The translations under genes and the position numbers were made by a program. The notes under the pieces are model-generated. The model saw only the letters and a program-made list of their open reading frames with translations. It was not told the DNA's origin and searched no databases. Below are positions 24,236 to 33,438 of a stretch of DNA of 64,000 nt, piece after piece. Location of the stretch: the NCBI GenBank assembly GCA_038373885.1, contig JAWZYV010012245.1, positions 62,001-126,000 of the forward strand. The letters run 5' to 3'. This DNA is from Cheiracanthium punctorium (lineage: Eukaryota > Arthropoda > Arachnida > Araneae > Cheiracanthiidae). How positions within the stretch are numbered: the first letter of the stretch is position 1; each line of letters opens with the position of its first letter.

Positions 24236-24746
24236 CCCTTTAACGCACAGTGATCCCGCTCTGGGATCACCAAACTCTGACGTTTAGACAGGTGCCAGTC
24301 ACGAAGAATAGATTGGATTTCTATAAAAATAGTTGCGGGTCACATAGCTCCACGAGAATCTTTTACTTTTTAGCACGTCATTTCCCGTGAAAAAATTGTC
24401 ACGACTATTTTTAACAGCACTGAAATCTGCTGAAAAATGGAAGAATGGGAGAACAGCTGGATAGATTGTCCAATGCTGAAAAAAGGGCAGCCGTTGCCAT
24501 TGCTCGACTTAACTACCAGCAAGATGGCGGACGATCGAAACGTTCATCGCGTGCCACAGATCTAGAGACCCTTTTTTGATGCAGCTGGCTGTGCGCGAGC
24601 ACAGCCAGCTGTCGTCAAAAAAGGGTCTCTAGATCTGTGGCACGCGATGAACGTTTCGATCGTCCGCCATCTTGCTGGTAGTTAAGTCGAGCAATGGCAA
24701 CGGCTGCCCTTTTTTCAGCATTGGAAAAGGGTTGCGCCTGAAAGGG
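24236..24746 (-). mobile_element. piggyBac-like MITE (copy 2) with giant palindrome
   Basis: TTAA flanks both sides (24232-24235, 24747-24750). The termini are CCCTTTAACG and, reversed, CCCTTTCAGG. It is in the opposite orientation to the copy at 12295-12662. A subterminal hairpin GTGATCCCGCTCTGGGATCA is present near the left end. Beyond the shared region, it carries a nearly perfect palindrome with arms of about 125 bases (24470-24594 and 24601-24725). Confidence 0.85.
24470..24725. repeat. Near-perfect palindrome, arms about 125 bp
   Basis: The left arm starts CCAATGCTGAAAAAAGGGCA. The right arm ends with its exact complement, AAAAAAGGGTCTCTAG and its complement lie near the centre, and only about six bases separate the arms. 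A difference of about one base near the centre (TGATGCAGC versus TGACGACAGC reversed) is the only mismatch seen. It can form a very long hairpin. Confidence 0.9.
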
Positions 24747-25618
24747 TTAACGAGGTATGCTGTGCTTTAATCCATGTTAACCTACTATCTATTACTTATA
24801 TTAGTACTATCTATCTTCGTTTCTCCCTCTTTAATGCTCAATTTAAAGAAACAGATTAGATATTTAAAAGTATGGGCAACCTTTGAAAAGTGCGAGCCAA
24901 ACATTAGGATATTAGGAGAGTTGCAGGCTAAACGTCAGGATGTAAGCGAAGTTGTGGGCCATATAACCTGTATTTTAAGTGGTTTATATGGCTTTTATAA
25001 GGAAGTAACGAATATTCGTTTTTTGCCAAATATTCAGTTGGCCGAATATTCTGTAAGCCGAATGCTGAACAGGTATTCGGCTCACTAGTTGTTGCCAAAT
25101 ATTTCTTCATATTCAGCTGAATAATTTCAGAACAAAGAGAGAAAAATATTTTTAAAAATGGATTTACAAATAATATTGCTTTGTTATAAACTTCAATATG
25201 TTAATCTCATATAATAAAATATCCTAAATCACTGAATTTTAAGCTGAATGAAGCTTAATCTAATGTGTTTAATAATACTAGAGACTAATAATGCAGACCT
25301 TTCTACTTGGTGACACTACTTGACTTGATTTTCTAATTTATTTATAGGTTGGGAGTAGGCAAATTTTTTTTCAGATCCTCTATTACAAACATAATTTTGA
25401 AAAGCTGCTAAATATGTTTTGCTCGGAGGCTGTAAAGCCCAAAACCAGATGTCATTATGTATAGTTACCAGATTAATAACATTTTCCAAAGCATGTTTAT
25501 TAAATTATGAATATCTCAAATATAATTATGCTGTGATTAGGGTTTAACTTAGTAAAAGATATTTTTTTATGACTAAGATTTTTTTACTTTACAGATAATA
25601 TACTGTTGCATGGTTAAC

Positions 25619-25956
25619 TTAGTTAAAAACACTACCATTTTCCTCCGGAGATATATTTCGGCCACGGCCCACAGCCATCCTCAGCCTGATCTCTTCCTTG
25701 CTGGAAAGATGTGGCTTCCTGCCTCCTCCGCTCTTTCGGCGCATGACGTCATTCCAGGTTAGATCTATTGCTGCATGGGTCGTGTCGTTGATGCTGCCCT
25801 CTGTTGATATTATTTCCAACGATTCTCGTAAGTAAGCGTATGCATGGTTATTGAAATTGGCAATTTTTTGTATTCCTTGAAAATCTATTGTGATAGGGGT
25901 GTTTAGCACTAGTTGGGATAAGGCTGTAGATTGTCTATTGAAATCAACGGCTGTAA
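25619..25956 (-). pseudogene. PLE A endonuclease-region C-terminus, minus arm
   Basis: An open frame of about 110 codons on the minus strand reads FNRQSTALSQLVLNTP, then DFQGIQKIANFNNHAYAYLR, then a TEGSINDTTHAAIDLTWNDV segment. It ends near EENGSVFN, close to the 3' end of the element. The order of blocks matches, position by position, the tail behind the GIY-YIG motif in PLE B (FNKQNTALA, VKKIANFNNKIYA, TEGSINDMAHANIDRTWSDV). The GIY-YIG core and the reverse transcriptase are missing. No true ATG starts it; the frame opens at a TTG in the junction between the two arms. It is a 5'-truncated copy, not an independent gene. Confidence 0.85.
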
Positions 25957-25975
25957 ACAATCTACAGCCTTATCC
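25916..25975. repeat. Head-to-head junction of PLE A
   Basis: The two arms meet here. GGATAAGGCTGTAGATTGT at 25916-25934 is the exact reverse complement of 25957-25975, with 22 unique bases between. Beyond this the two arms continue as inverted copies of each other. Confidence 0.85.
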
Positions 25976-28900
25976 CGCCTAGCGCTAAACACCCCTATCA
26001 CAATAGATTTTCAAGGAATACAAAAAATTGCCAATTTCAATAACCATGCATACTAGGGTGGATCGAAAAAAAAAAATTTCGAAATCTTTGTCTCCTGAGG
26101 TCTCAACAGTTGTATATTGATATAAATAAGACATGTGTAAAATTTGAATGTTCTACGACAACGTCTTGGGGTTGCGCATCGAGCTTGAAATTTAGAAATT
26201 TTTGAAAAATATGACTTCTTTAAAAAATCGACCAAAAAAATTCTTTTCCGAATTATTAGGCTCCCGAAGTTTTACAAGTTGTATATTGTTATGAATAAGA
26301 CGTATGCAAAATCTGAAGGGGCTGCGACAATTGCTAGGAGTTGCACATCGAGCTTGAAATCTATAAATATCTGAAAAATATGCATTTTTGGCAAAAATAT
26401 GCAGTGAGCAAAAATTATATTTTTAATGAATCAGTCCCGTTGAAAAATAGTCAGTAAGGTTCGAAGCTCTTCTCTAGTACAACCACAATCGTAACTACTT
26501 TACCCAGGACCCACCTCGTTGATTTGCCTGCGATCCGAGTCCTGACCGTGCCAGCCCAAGCATCCAATTATTGGAGCATGTGTTTTAATGAATAATGCAA
26601 AGCCCTGCCTCATATCAAACTGTGGCATTTTATGTCAAGTGTAATAATCAAGATCGTAAGAAACCATCATCTGATAGATGGATAGACAGCAAATTTCGGA
26701 GTGGCTGTTTGCTATGGTGTGAAGCTGGCAATTCAACATTGCAGAGATTTGGTTAGATTAGAGAACTCCGTTATTAGATTTCGGATGACGCCTTTGTACT
26801 TGCCGGAATTCGATAATTCGCCACCACCGGCAGTGCCTGTGAGGGTCCCAAGATCAATGGAATTCGTGTCAAACGTTCTTAAATTTCCAGTGAAATTCTT
26901 CAAATCAGATCATGACTTATGGCCAAAGTATGTTGAACCAGGTTCCATTATCAGCGAGATATGTTCTTTGTGACAAACACTTGAGAGTAACAAATTTTTC
27001 TATGTATCTAGTTTTGTACTTCCTCCTATCAAAACACAATCCAAAGAAATTTTTAAATCCTTCTTCCGTTTCTTTCACTGCGAGTCATCTCAGCCTTCCT
27101 CTAACTTTATATGAGTCAATAATGAGTTGAGGAGGTTTCTCTCCATTTGCATTCCTTCCGCTTTCTAGATTGTGAAATAAAGTTGATACCAGAGTTTCTG
27201 CTGCCTAGTCCGTAAAAACTTTGTGTCGCAAACTTGTGAAAGCACTGAGATTTTTATTCTAACTTTGTCATTTATGAACGCATCTCCCAAAGTGGCGGTA
27301 GATAGGCATTCAGCGTTTTCTTCAGTCTTTCATACTTCTCTTTCGTTATTTTCACTTTCCAAATCAATGACTCAAGTTGAAACATACACTGGATATTGAA
27401 AATTTCACCTCTTTCTCCACCAATCTCGAAATTTCGCTTTCCAACATTTTAACATTTCTCTCGTTCTCCATAACTTTTATTCTTTACAATTCCATCGATT
27501 GTCATATATCTAGCTCCCCTCTGGTTTGCTAGTGAACCCCGTTCTGTGTGAGGTATGTGAGGCTCTGAGCCACACTTGCTCCAGAAAAAGTCAGTACATT
27601 TGCAAGTGCGATATTCAATAGCTCAGTAAGGGAGATTTTTCCCTACTTTCTTCAAAAACAATTCCTTATGTCCGTCTCTAACGTACGATTTATTTAGCTG
27701 CTGAACTTGCTCATGACCTTTTCTAACTATCTCTTGAATTCCTTGGATTGACACAGTAGGAATACTGGCCTTGATCCACATTTCCTGTATTTTGATTGCC
27801 ACAATTAAGGTTTTTCTCCTTCCGGTGGATCCTGCCCTTTATTCAGAAACTTTTTTTCTTAAGCACAAAATAGTAATATAGAAGTACGAGTATGTCTTCT
27901 CGGGTTGGTAACTTGGTACAAGGTAATTTCAATATGCCCAGCTTTTCTAAGAACACCCAATTTTGTTCCATGCCCTGTTGCAGTCAGTTTCACTCTATTC
28001 AGAATCATAGCAGTGCAAGGCAACCACCTTTTAGCTTTTTTTGAGAGTAAACTGAAAGAACCATCTATTTGAAACGTTAGACTAAATGCCTGTTTCAACG
28101 AAATAGCTCTTGCCTGGTTTAACTGAACGCATGTGCATCGTCATCACTCGGCAGTCCAACCGGTGCTAGTTGTCTAGAGCACAGCTTGCGTACTGCGCAA
28201 AAGACGAAATGACCGCATAACGTGTGCATTGTATCAAACTATTCGTAAAGCCATTTTTTTTTTTTTTTTTTTTTTGTGATTTACTGAGCTTCTCTAAATA
28301 TCTCTTAACATATAAAAGGACCAAATTATTTTTAACAAATAAAGTTTTCTTTCTACATAATTTTTTCAAAAAACACATAGTTTTCAGATATTTATAGATT
28401 TCAAGCTCGATGTGCAATACATAGAAATTGTCGTAGCCCCTCCAGATTTTGCATACGTGTTATTCATAACAATATACAACTGCGGGACTAAAACTTCGGG
28501 AGCCTAATAATTCGGAAAAACAATGTTTTTGGTCGATTTTTTAAAAAAGTCATATTTTTCAAAAATTTCTAAATTTCAAGCTCGATGCGCAACCCCAAGA
28601 CGTTGTCGTAGAACATTCAAATTTTACACACGTTACTATGTTACACGTTACTACTACACACATACTATTACATTACTATGACTCTCTCGTCTTATTCATA
28701 TCAATATGCAACTTTTGAGACCTCAGGAGATAAAGATTTCGGAAAAAAAAAAAAAAAAAAAATTCGATCCACCCTAATACATACGCTTACTTACGAGAAT
28801 CGTTGGAAATAATATCAACAGAGGGCAGCATCAACGACACGACCCATGCAGCAATAGATCTAACCTGGAATGACGTCATGCGCCGAAAGACCGGAGAGAG

Positions 28901-29020
28901 ACAGGAGGAGGCAGGAAGCCACATCATTTCAGCGAGGAAGAAATCGGGCCGAGGATGGCCGTAGGCCGCGGCCGAAATATATCTCCGGAGGAAAACGGTA
29001 GTGTTTTTAACTAAGTTAAC
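25957..29020 (+). pseudogene. PLE A, plus arm, split by a transposon
   Basis: 25957-26053 encodes QSTALSRLALNTP and QKIANFNNHAY. The frame resumes at 28785 with AYLRESLEIISTEGSIND and continues to a stop after SGRGWP. In the minus arm the same codons are contiguous. The arm is therefore a copy of the same element whose reading frame was cut between Y and A by the insertion at 26054-28776. Differences near its end shift the last part of the frame relative to the minus arm. Confidence 0.82.
26054..28776. mobile_element. 2.7-kb DNA transposon with long inverted repeats, hAT-like
   Basis: The ends TAGGGTGGATCGAAAAAA (left) and its reversed partner (right) start inverted repeats of more than 300 bp (left to about 26390, right from about 28380). 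The 8-base flanks ATGCATAC (26046-26053) and ATACATAC (28777-28784) differ at one base and look like a target duplication. The uninterrupted PLE arm confirms the joint. The right repeat has an extra roughly 65-base ACGTTACTA-rich stretch at 28631-28697. The interior (26700-27850) has only short frames, so the transposase is decayed. Eight-base duplications fit hAT; P-type elements cannot be excluded. Confidence 0.85.
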
Positions 29021-29259
29021 TATGGGAATCCTCCCTATTACCTTTTAACCTTTTAATACTGTTGCATGTTTTTAAGTACCTACAAATAATATAAATGAAT
29101 TTTAATTAGTCTATATTTACAAAATTGATAAGTGATATTTTGTTTACATTCAAAGTGAAATTTTAAGAAATTTAATATTCGGCCGCCGAATATTTGGTAT
29201 TCAGCCTAAATGATGTGCCGAATATTTGGTATTTGGCCAAACCACTATTCGTTACTTCT

Positions 29260-31523
29260 CTAGTTTCGATGTGTTCTGCGGGCCAGATCAAAAGCCGCAG
29301 AGGGCCACATCCTGTCCTTGGGCCAGATGTTGCCCATATGTGTTTTAAACCAATAGTGCCTTTCTACTCTTTGGCGATTCTTTGGAATTTATGCGTTGCC
29401 AGTAAAAAAGATCTCCATATATATTTAAGCATAATTCTTGTCTGATTGAAGTATTTAGCACAGCAAAATATTTCATCTGGCAATGGAGGAAAAAATCAAA
29501 TCTATACCAATTTAAATATTTAAATCCCCATGGTTTAGGCTCGTGAAAAACATCAAACTGTGTAATCTCAAGAAACTACTTAGAATCACTCAAATTGCAA
29601 GTAGGACGTTAAATTGTGTTGCAGAGTTTATGGATTTCAGACAACTTTTTATTTATGACGTTATGTTCTGAACCAGATTGTCGAGTCTGGTTATTTCGCT
29701 AAGTAGTTTTCAAACAGAGTAATATTGAACCATACGACGTTGAAAAACTCTCACTTGCAACAGAACTTATTAAAGTTAATTTGAGAGATGTTGGGGTTAT
29801 TCCTAGTTAATCAGTATTTCAAATATTTTCCGGAGCTATTTTGCTAATGATGTAACTTTTGTGCAAGAGCTTGTTAAGTTCCTAGAATTTAACCCCAAAA
29901 AAGGTATATCTAATGTATATAATACACTGCCAAAAGTCGTCCAAACTTGATGACATTTTGCAGGATTTTTGGGAATACATATGATGACCGTGGTCAAACC
30001 GATAGTGAATACTATGTATTATGTTAATTAGTATTTTCCACCTTGTGGCGACATTTGAGTTTCGCACAATTTTTAAAAATGCAAGTTTCCTTTCGTTATT
30101 ATGGCTGCTGAAAAATCACAGTGCTCAAAAATTGCCAAGGATAGCCCGCGCATTAAACAAAATACATTAAATTTGTATAATAGTAAATTTTTGTGTCAAG
30201 GCTTTTTAACCTAATTAGATTTCTTACTCATTTTTAAACTCATGACGTCAAAATGACATCATTCTCAGTTGGGATATCTAACATGAATTAGTGAAAGAAG
30301 AAAAAAACACGTTATTTTACTTTTCTACAAAATCTGATAATCGTGTCCGAAGTTTATTATTTCGCTCGTGGTGCGATTTTTTGTCAAAACTTCTTAACCT
30401 AATTAGGATTTTTAATGCATTTTTAAACTCCTGACATCAAAATGACGTCAGTCTTACTTGAGTTATTGAAAGTAATAAATAATAAATCTAACTTTGTGAA
30501 CTATGCTCACTAAGTGCTGAAATCGGACACTTCAGTAGCTTTCTACCCTGAAAATTGCAAAAAATCGTTAAAAATTAGGAAACATGTGACCTTTTCGATA
30601 TTTAATAGTTATTCTGCTGTACTTGGAGCAGAGACGAACGAATACAACAAATCGAAGATCATTAAAATTGATCCAGCTGTTCTTGACTCATAAATGGTGT
30701 AACTAACCCGACTTTGTTTTATTTATATAGATAAATTAAACTACTGAACGTAAAAATTTGAAATTTTGCACAGCCATGCAATATTACTTTCTTCATCTAT
30801 TTCCACCGCAATTTGGCTAGGTCACTATTCATAATTTTTTGGAATATTAATGTAATAAATCATACTAATATTTTATTAAAAATTATACAGTAAATTATGT
30901 TTGGGTCATTTAGTTCTAATAATATGAATAAAAATCAGCTTCTTATTATCAATATTATATGATATGAATTAAAGTATGAAAAAATATTTTAACGTAGGGG
31001 GAGGGGGATTTTGGAAGCTCATAACTCACTCATTTTCAGTTCAAATTAATTGAAAATTGGTATCCGGGGTTAAAATGAGCTAAATTTTTTAACTATGAAT
31101 TGAAATCTAACTGTTGCTATTAGAAAAAATAAGTTCGTATGAATTTAAATATGGAGGCGGCCCCGTAAGCAATTTTTATGCATAGCAAATTGAAGTGTAC
31201 TTTAATCATAAACGATTGGTATATGTAACTTTGCTGTACGACAAACAATGGCCGAATAAAGTACAAGTGGGCTTTTTTTTTTTTTCTGCAGCTGTACTTA
31301 CTAGGTATGCACTGACTTTCAGAAACTTGTAAAATAGATTGTAGGATCTTAAAATTTTTATTTCTATTAAAATTTAAAAGCACTGAAATTTTTCACATTT
31401 ACAATACCCTTTTTGCATCATACAAAAAAGTAAATGCTGTTAGAAATTAAGTTAAACCACTCAAAATTTACTTTAATTTTTTATCATTTTATAAATTTCT
31501 ATGTATAAATTTCTTTGTTATAG
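29260..31523. other. Intronic, no gene recognised; contains a diverged duplication
   Basis: Two related segments, about 30190-30290 and 30370-30470, share CTAATTAGATTTCTTA-like and ATTTTTAAACTC-TGAC-TCAAAATGAC steps. Otherwise it is AT-rich non-coding sequence ending at the CDC14 exon 3 acceptor. Confidence 0.5.
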
Positions 31524-31590
31524 AGATGCTTCATTTAGCCAATGTACATACAACTTAACATTATCTGATTGTCTTCATGCTGTAAGCAAG
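31524..31590 (+). CDS. Cdc14: CDC14 phosphatase, exon 3 of those visible
   Basis: After a TTTGTTATAG acceptor, the first base completes the arginine codon of exon 2. The exon then reads DASFSQCTYNLTLSDCLHAV and SK, ending before a GTAATG donor. It matches the [20 protein letters not shown] region of animal CDC14. It is separated from exon 4 by only 84 bases, the only short intron of the visible gene. Confidence 0.95.
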
Positions 31591-31674
31591 GTAATGATTA
31601 TTTCATAAGTAGACCTTGTTGATACTTTTTATTTCTGAGTACTTACAAATTTATGCTGTTTTAATTATTTCCAG

Positions 31675-31737
31675 GCTCTTGAGAATAAATTCTTGAATTT
31701 TGACACTTTTGATGTTGAGGAATATGAACATTATGAG
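31675..31737 (+). CDS. Cdc14: CDC14 phosphatase, exon 4 of those visible
   Basis: A TTATTTCCAG acceptor is followed by exactly 21 codons, ALENKFLNFDTFDVEEYEHY plus E, ending at GAG before GTAATG. FDTFDVEEYEHYE is one of the most conserved strings of animal CDC14 (FETFDVDEYEHYE). Phase 0 at both ends. The next confirmed exon is 9.6 kb further on. Confidence 0.96.
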
Positions 31738-31803
31738 GTAATGTAAGACAAAATTTAATCCCATTCTTTATCATATTTTTCCTTTTATGAAATTTTTATG
31801 TAG

Positions 31804-31893
31804 AATGTGGCTGTTTCTTATGCAGATGCAGGTGCTTTGCCAGTTATACTTCTGCATAGTGATATAATTAAAAATGATGGATCTCAACAGTAA
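31804..31893 (+). other. Possible alternative terminal exon after CDC14 exon 4
   Basis: Following a pyrimidine-rich stretch and TTTTTATGTAG, a frame in phase with exon 4 reads NVAVSYADAGALPVILLHSD and IIKNDGSQQ, ending at TAA (31891-31893). The sequence is not part of known CDC14 proteins as far as can be judged. If spliced, it would end the protein before the catalytic loop. It could equally be chance, or a fragment of another gene. Confidence 0.25.
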
Positions 31894-32048
31894 ATATTCT
31901 TTTTAAAAATTAATCTTCATTTTCTAAAAGTGCTTTATTCCATGTGTTGTCAACTGGAGCTTCTTTGGTCCAACATGAAAAAGAAGTTGTTACTTTTTGT
32001 ACTGAACAAACAATACCAGATAAATAAGAGTTTTTGGCTTGAAGAATA

Positions 32049-33434
32049 CTGTAATTTATGAAAGAAACGCCGTGTCGTTTATGAGTTTAAAAGTTCAAAA
32101 ATAGTAAGTGCGGCGTTTACAATATTTTTAATTTTTTTTTAGCCGATCTTCAACGAAAAATTGAAAAATTCGTTTAGTGATAATTTTCTCAAAAGATGGC
32201 GCCACCACCGATACATACTCTTTAGCGTGCACGGATCACAGCGTACTGAATCAGAATGCGAACCTACCCCCATAGAAAAGACGTTTAATCTTCGATTCAG
32301 TTTTGGAGAAAGTCAGAGCGCCCTGAGATGGGTCCATGTCCGGTGCTCTGAAGTGGATGGCTTCATACATCCAACCGATGTCTCCTCAATTAAGTAAAAA
32401 GAAAAAAAATATATAAGTAAATCTTTTACATCTACATTTTAGAACTATAATTAAATTTTAATGAAGTTTTGAATATATATTTTGAAGGGTTAAAGTTCTG
32501 TAAAATACCGCAAAAGTGCACTACCCTCTATTAAATGCACCTGTTTTTCACATGAACCTCTATTGTTCTTAAAATACTGAATTTCAGCCAAAATTAGTCT
32601 ATGTTGCACCCTGTGCGAGTTTAACCCTTCCCCCACCCCAAAAAATAAATAAATAAAGTTAATCTAAAAGTTATTTTTTTTTTATCGCTGTGCGGCTTTG
32701 CACCCTGTGCAGCAAAACTTTATCGAATAAACACTGCCAACTAATTGGTATGCTCAAGAAATGCTGAGTGCTTTTAAAATAAATCCCAATGTTATAAATA
32801 TCAAAAATAATAAATAAATAGAAGGATCAAGTGTTGTTACACAACATTCAGTTTAAAACAACAATTTGCTTAAGCAAGCTCATTATGTAATCAACAGCTG
32901 GCCATCCCCAGAAGGAGGGGGGGGGGATGTTTACTTTTAACTGGAGCCTCTTCTCACACATCGATTGCTGTTTTCATTTTAATGGCGCCTGGTAGTCTGT
33001 CCGAACTTTGTGCGGATGCAAGAAGGTTTTTAAAACTTATTTTTTTATTTCTATAAATTCGCCTTTATGAATATGAACATTGATATCTGATTATTTGAAA
33101 ATAGAAATCGTAAGTTTCGTAAAATAGCGGTAAATACTTTAAAACATTCTATGGGAAGGAGAAAAAAGGAATTTTTTTTTTTACTGTTTATCCAATTTCT
33201 CCCGAAATATATCCGATCAACTTAATAGCTTTTCTAATAAATTAGGTCTAATAAGTAATGCAACATATCTTTTATTTATTTATTTTTTGTTAATTAAGAA
33301 ATTGAATTTTATCTGGCATTGACTTCTGACCACGATCACCCCCCCACCAATGATCGCGGCTGCGGCGTTTATGATGATTTTCTAGCTAACTAAGCTCATT
33401 TTCGTGGGTGCGGTGTTTCTTCCATAAATCACGG
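32049..33434 (+). mobile_element. 1.39-kb TA-flanked element (CCGTAATTTATGG family), copy 1
   Basis: It starts CTGTAATTTATGAAAGAAAC after TA (32047-32048) and ends, reversed, CCGTGATTTATGGAAGAAAC before TA (33435-33436). It is co-linear with 51996-53855 and has nearly the same length once the solo LTR in that copy is removed. The interior has no transposase frame; the 78-codon frame at 32161-32397 is shared non-coding sequence. The ends contain repeated GGTGCGGCGTTT-type blocks. TA flanks suggest the Tc1/mariner/pogo superfamily. Confidence 0.87.
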
Positions 33435-33438
33435 TACT

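Larger units (their letters stand above)
25613..29055. mobile_element. Penelope-like retroelement A: head-to-head pair with 13-bp target duplication
   Basis: ATACTGTTGCATG occurs at 25600-25612 and again at 29056-29068, bracketing the unit. Inside are two 5'-truncated copies pointing away from each other: one on the minus strand (about 25613-25956) and one on the plus strand (from 25957, ending near 29020). Both end with the same 3' sequence, containing TCCTCCGGAGATATATTTCG in one orientation and ACTAAGTTAAC in the other. Target duplications of 10-15 bp and inverted partial copies are known for Penelope-like elements. The plus copy is split by a 2.7-kb DNA transposon. Confidence 0.85.
25002..29259. 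mobile_element. Possible outer element with GAAGTAACGAATA ends
   Basis: Left GAAGTAACGAATATTCG at 25002 and its reversed partner TATTCGTTACTTC ending near 29259 form inverted ends. Both subterminal regions are rich in GCCGAATAT-type motifs (25036-25080 and 29170-29240), a pattern seen in hAT-like elements. No clear 8-bp duplication was found outside them, so the outer boundary is unproven. PLE A lies inside. Confidence 0.45.

Noticed and set aside
28250..28275. Poly-T and poly-A runs (also 15524, 39593, 42533) as retrotransposon tails
   Set aside because: No LINE or processed pseudogene sequence with target duplications adjoins them.
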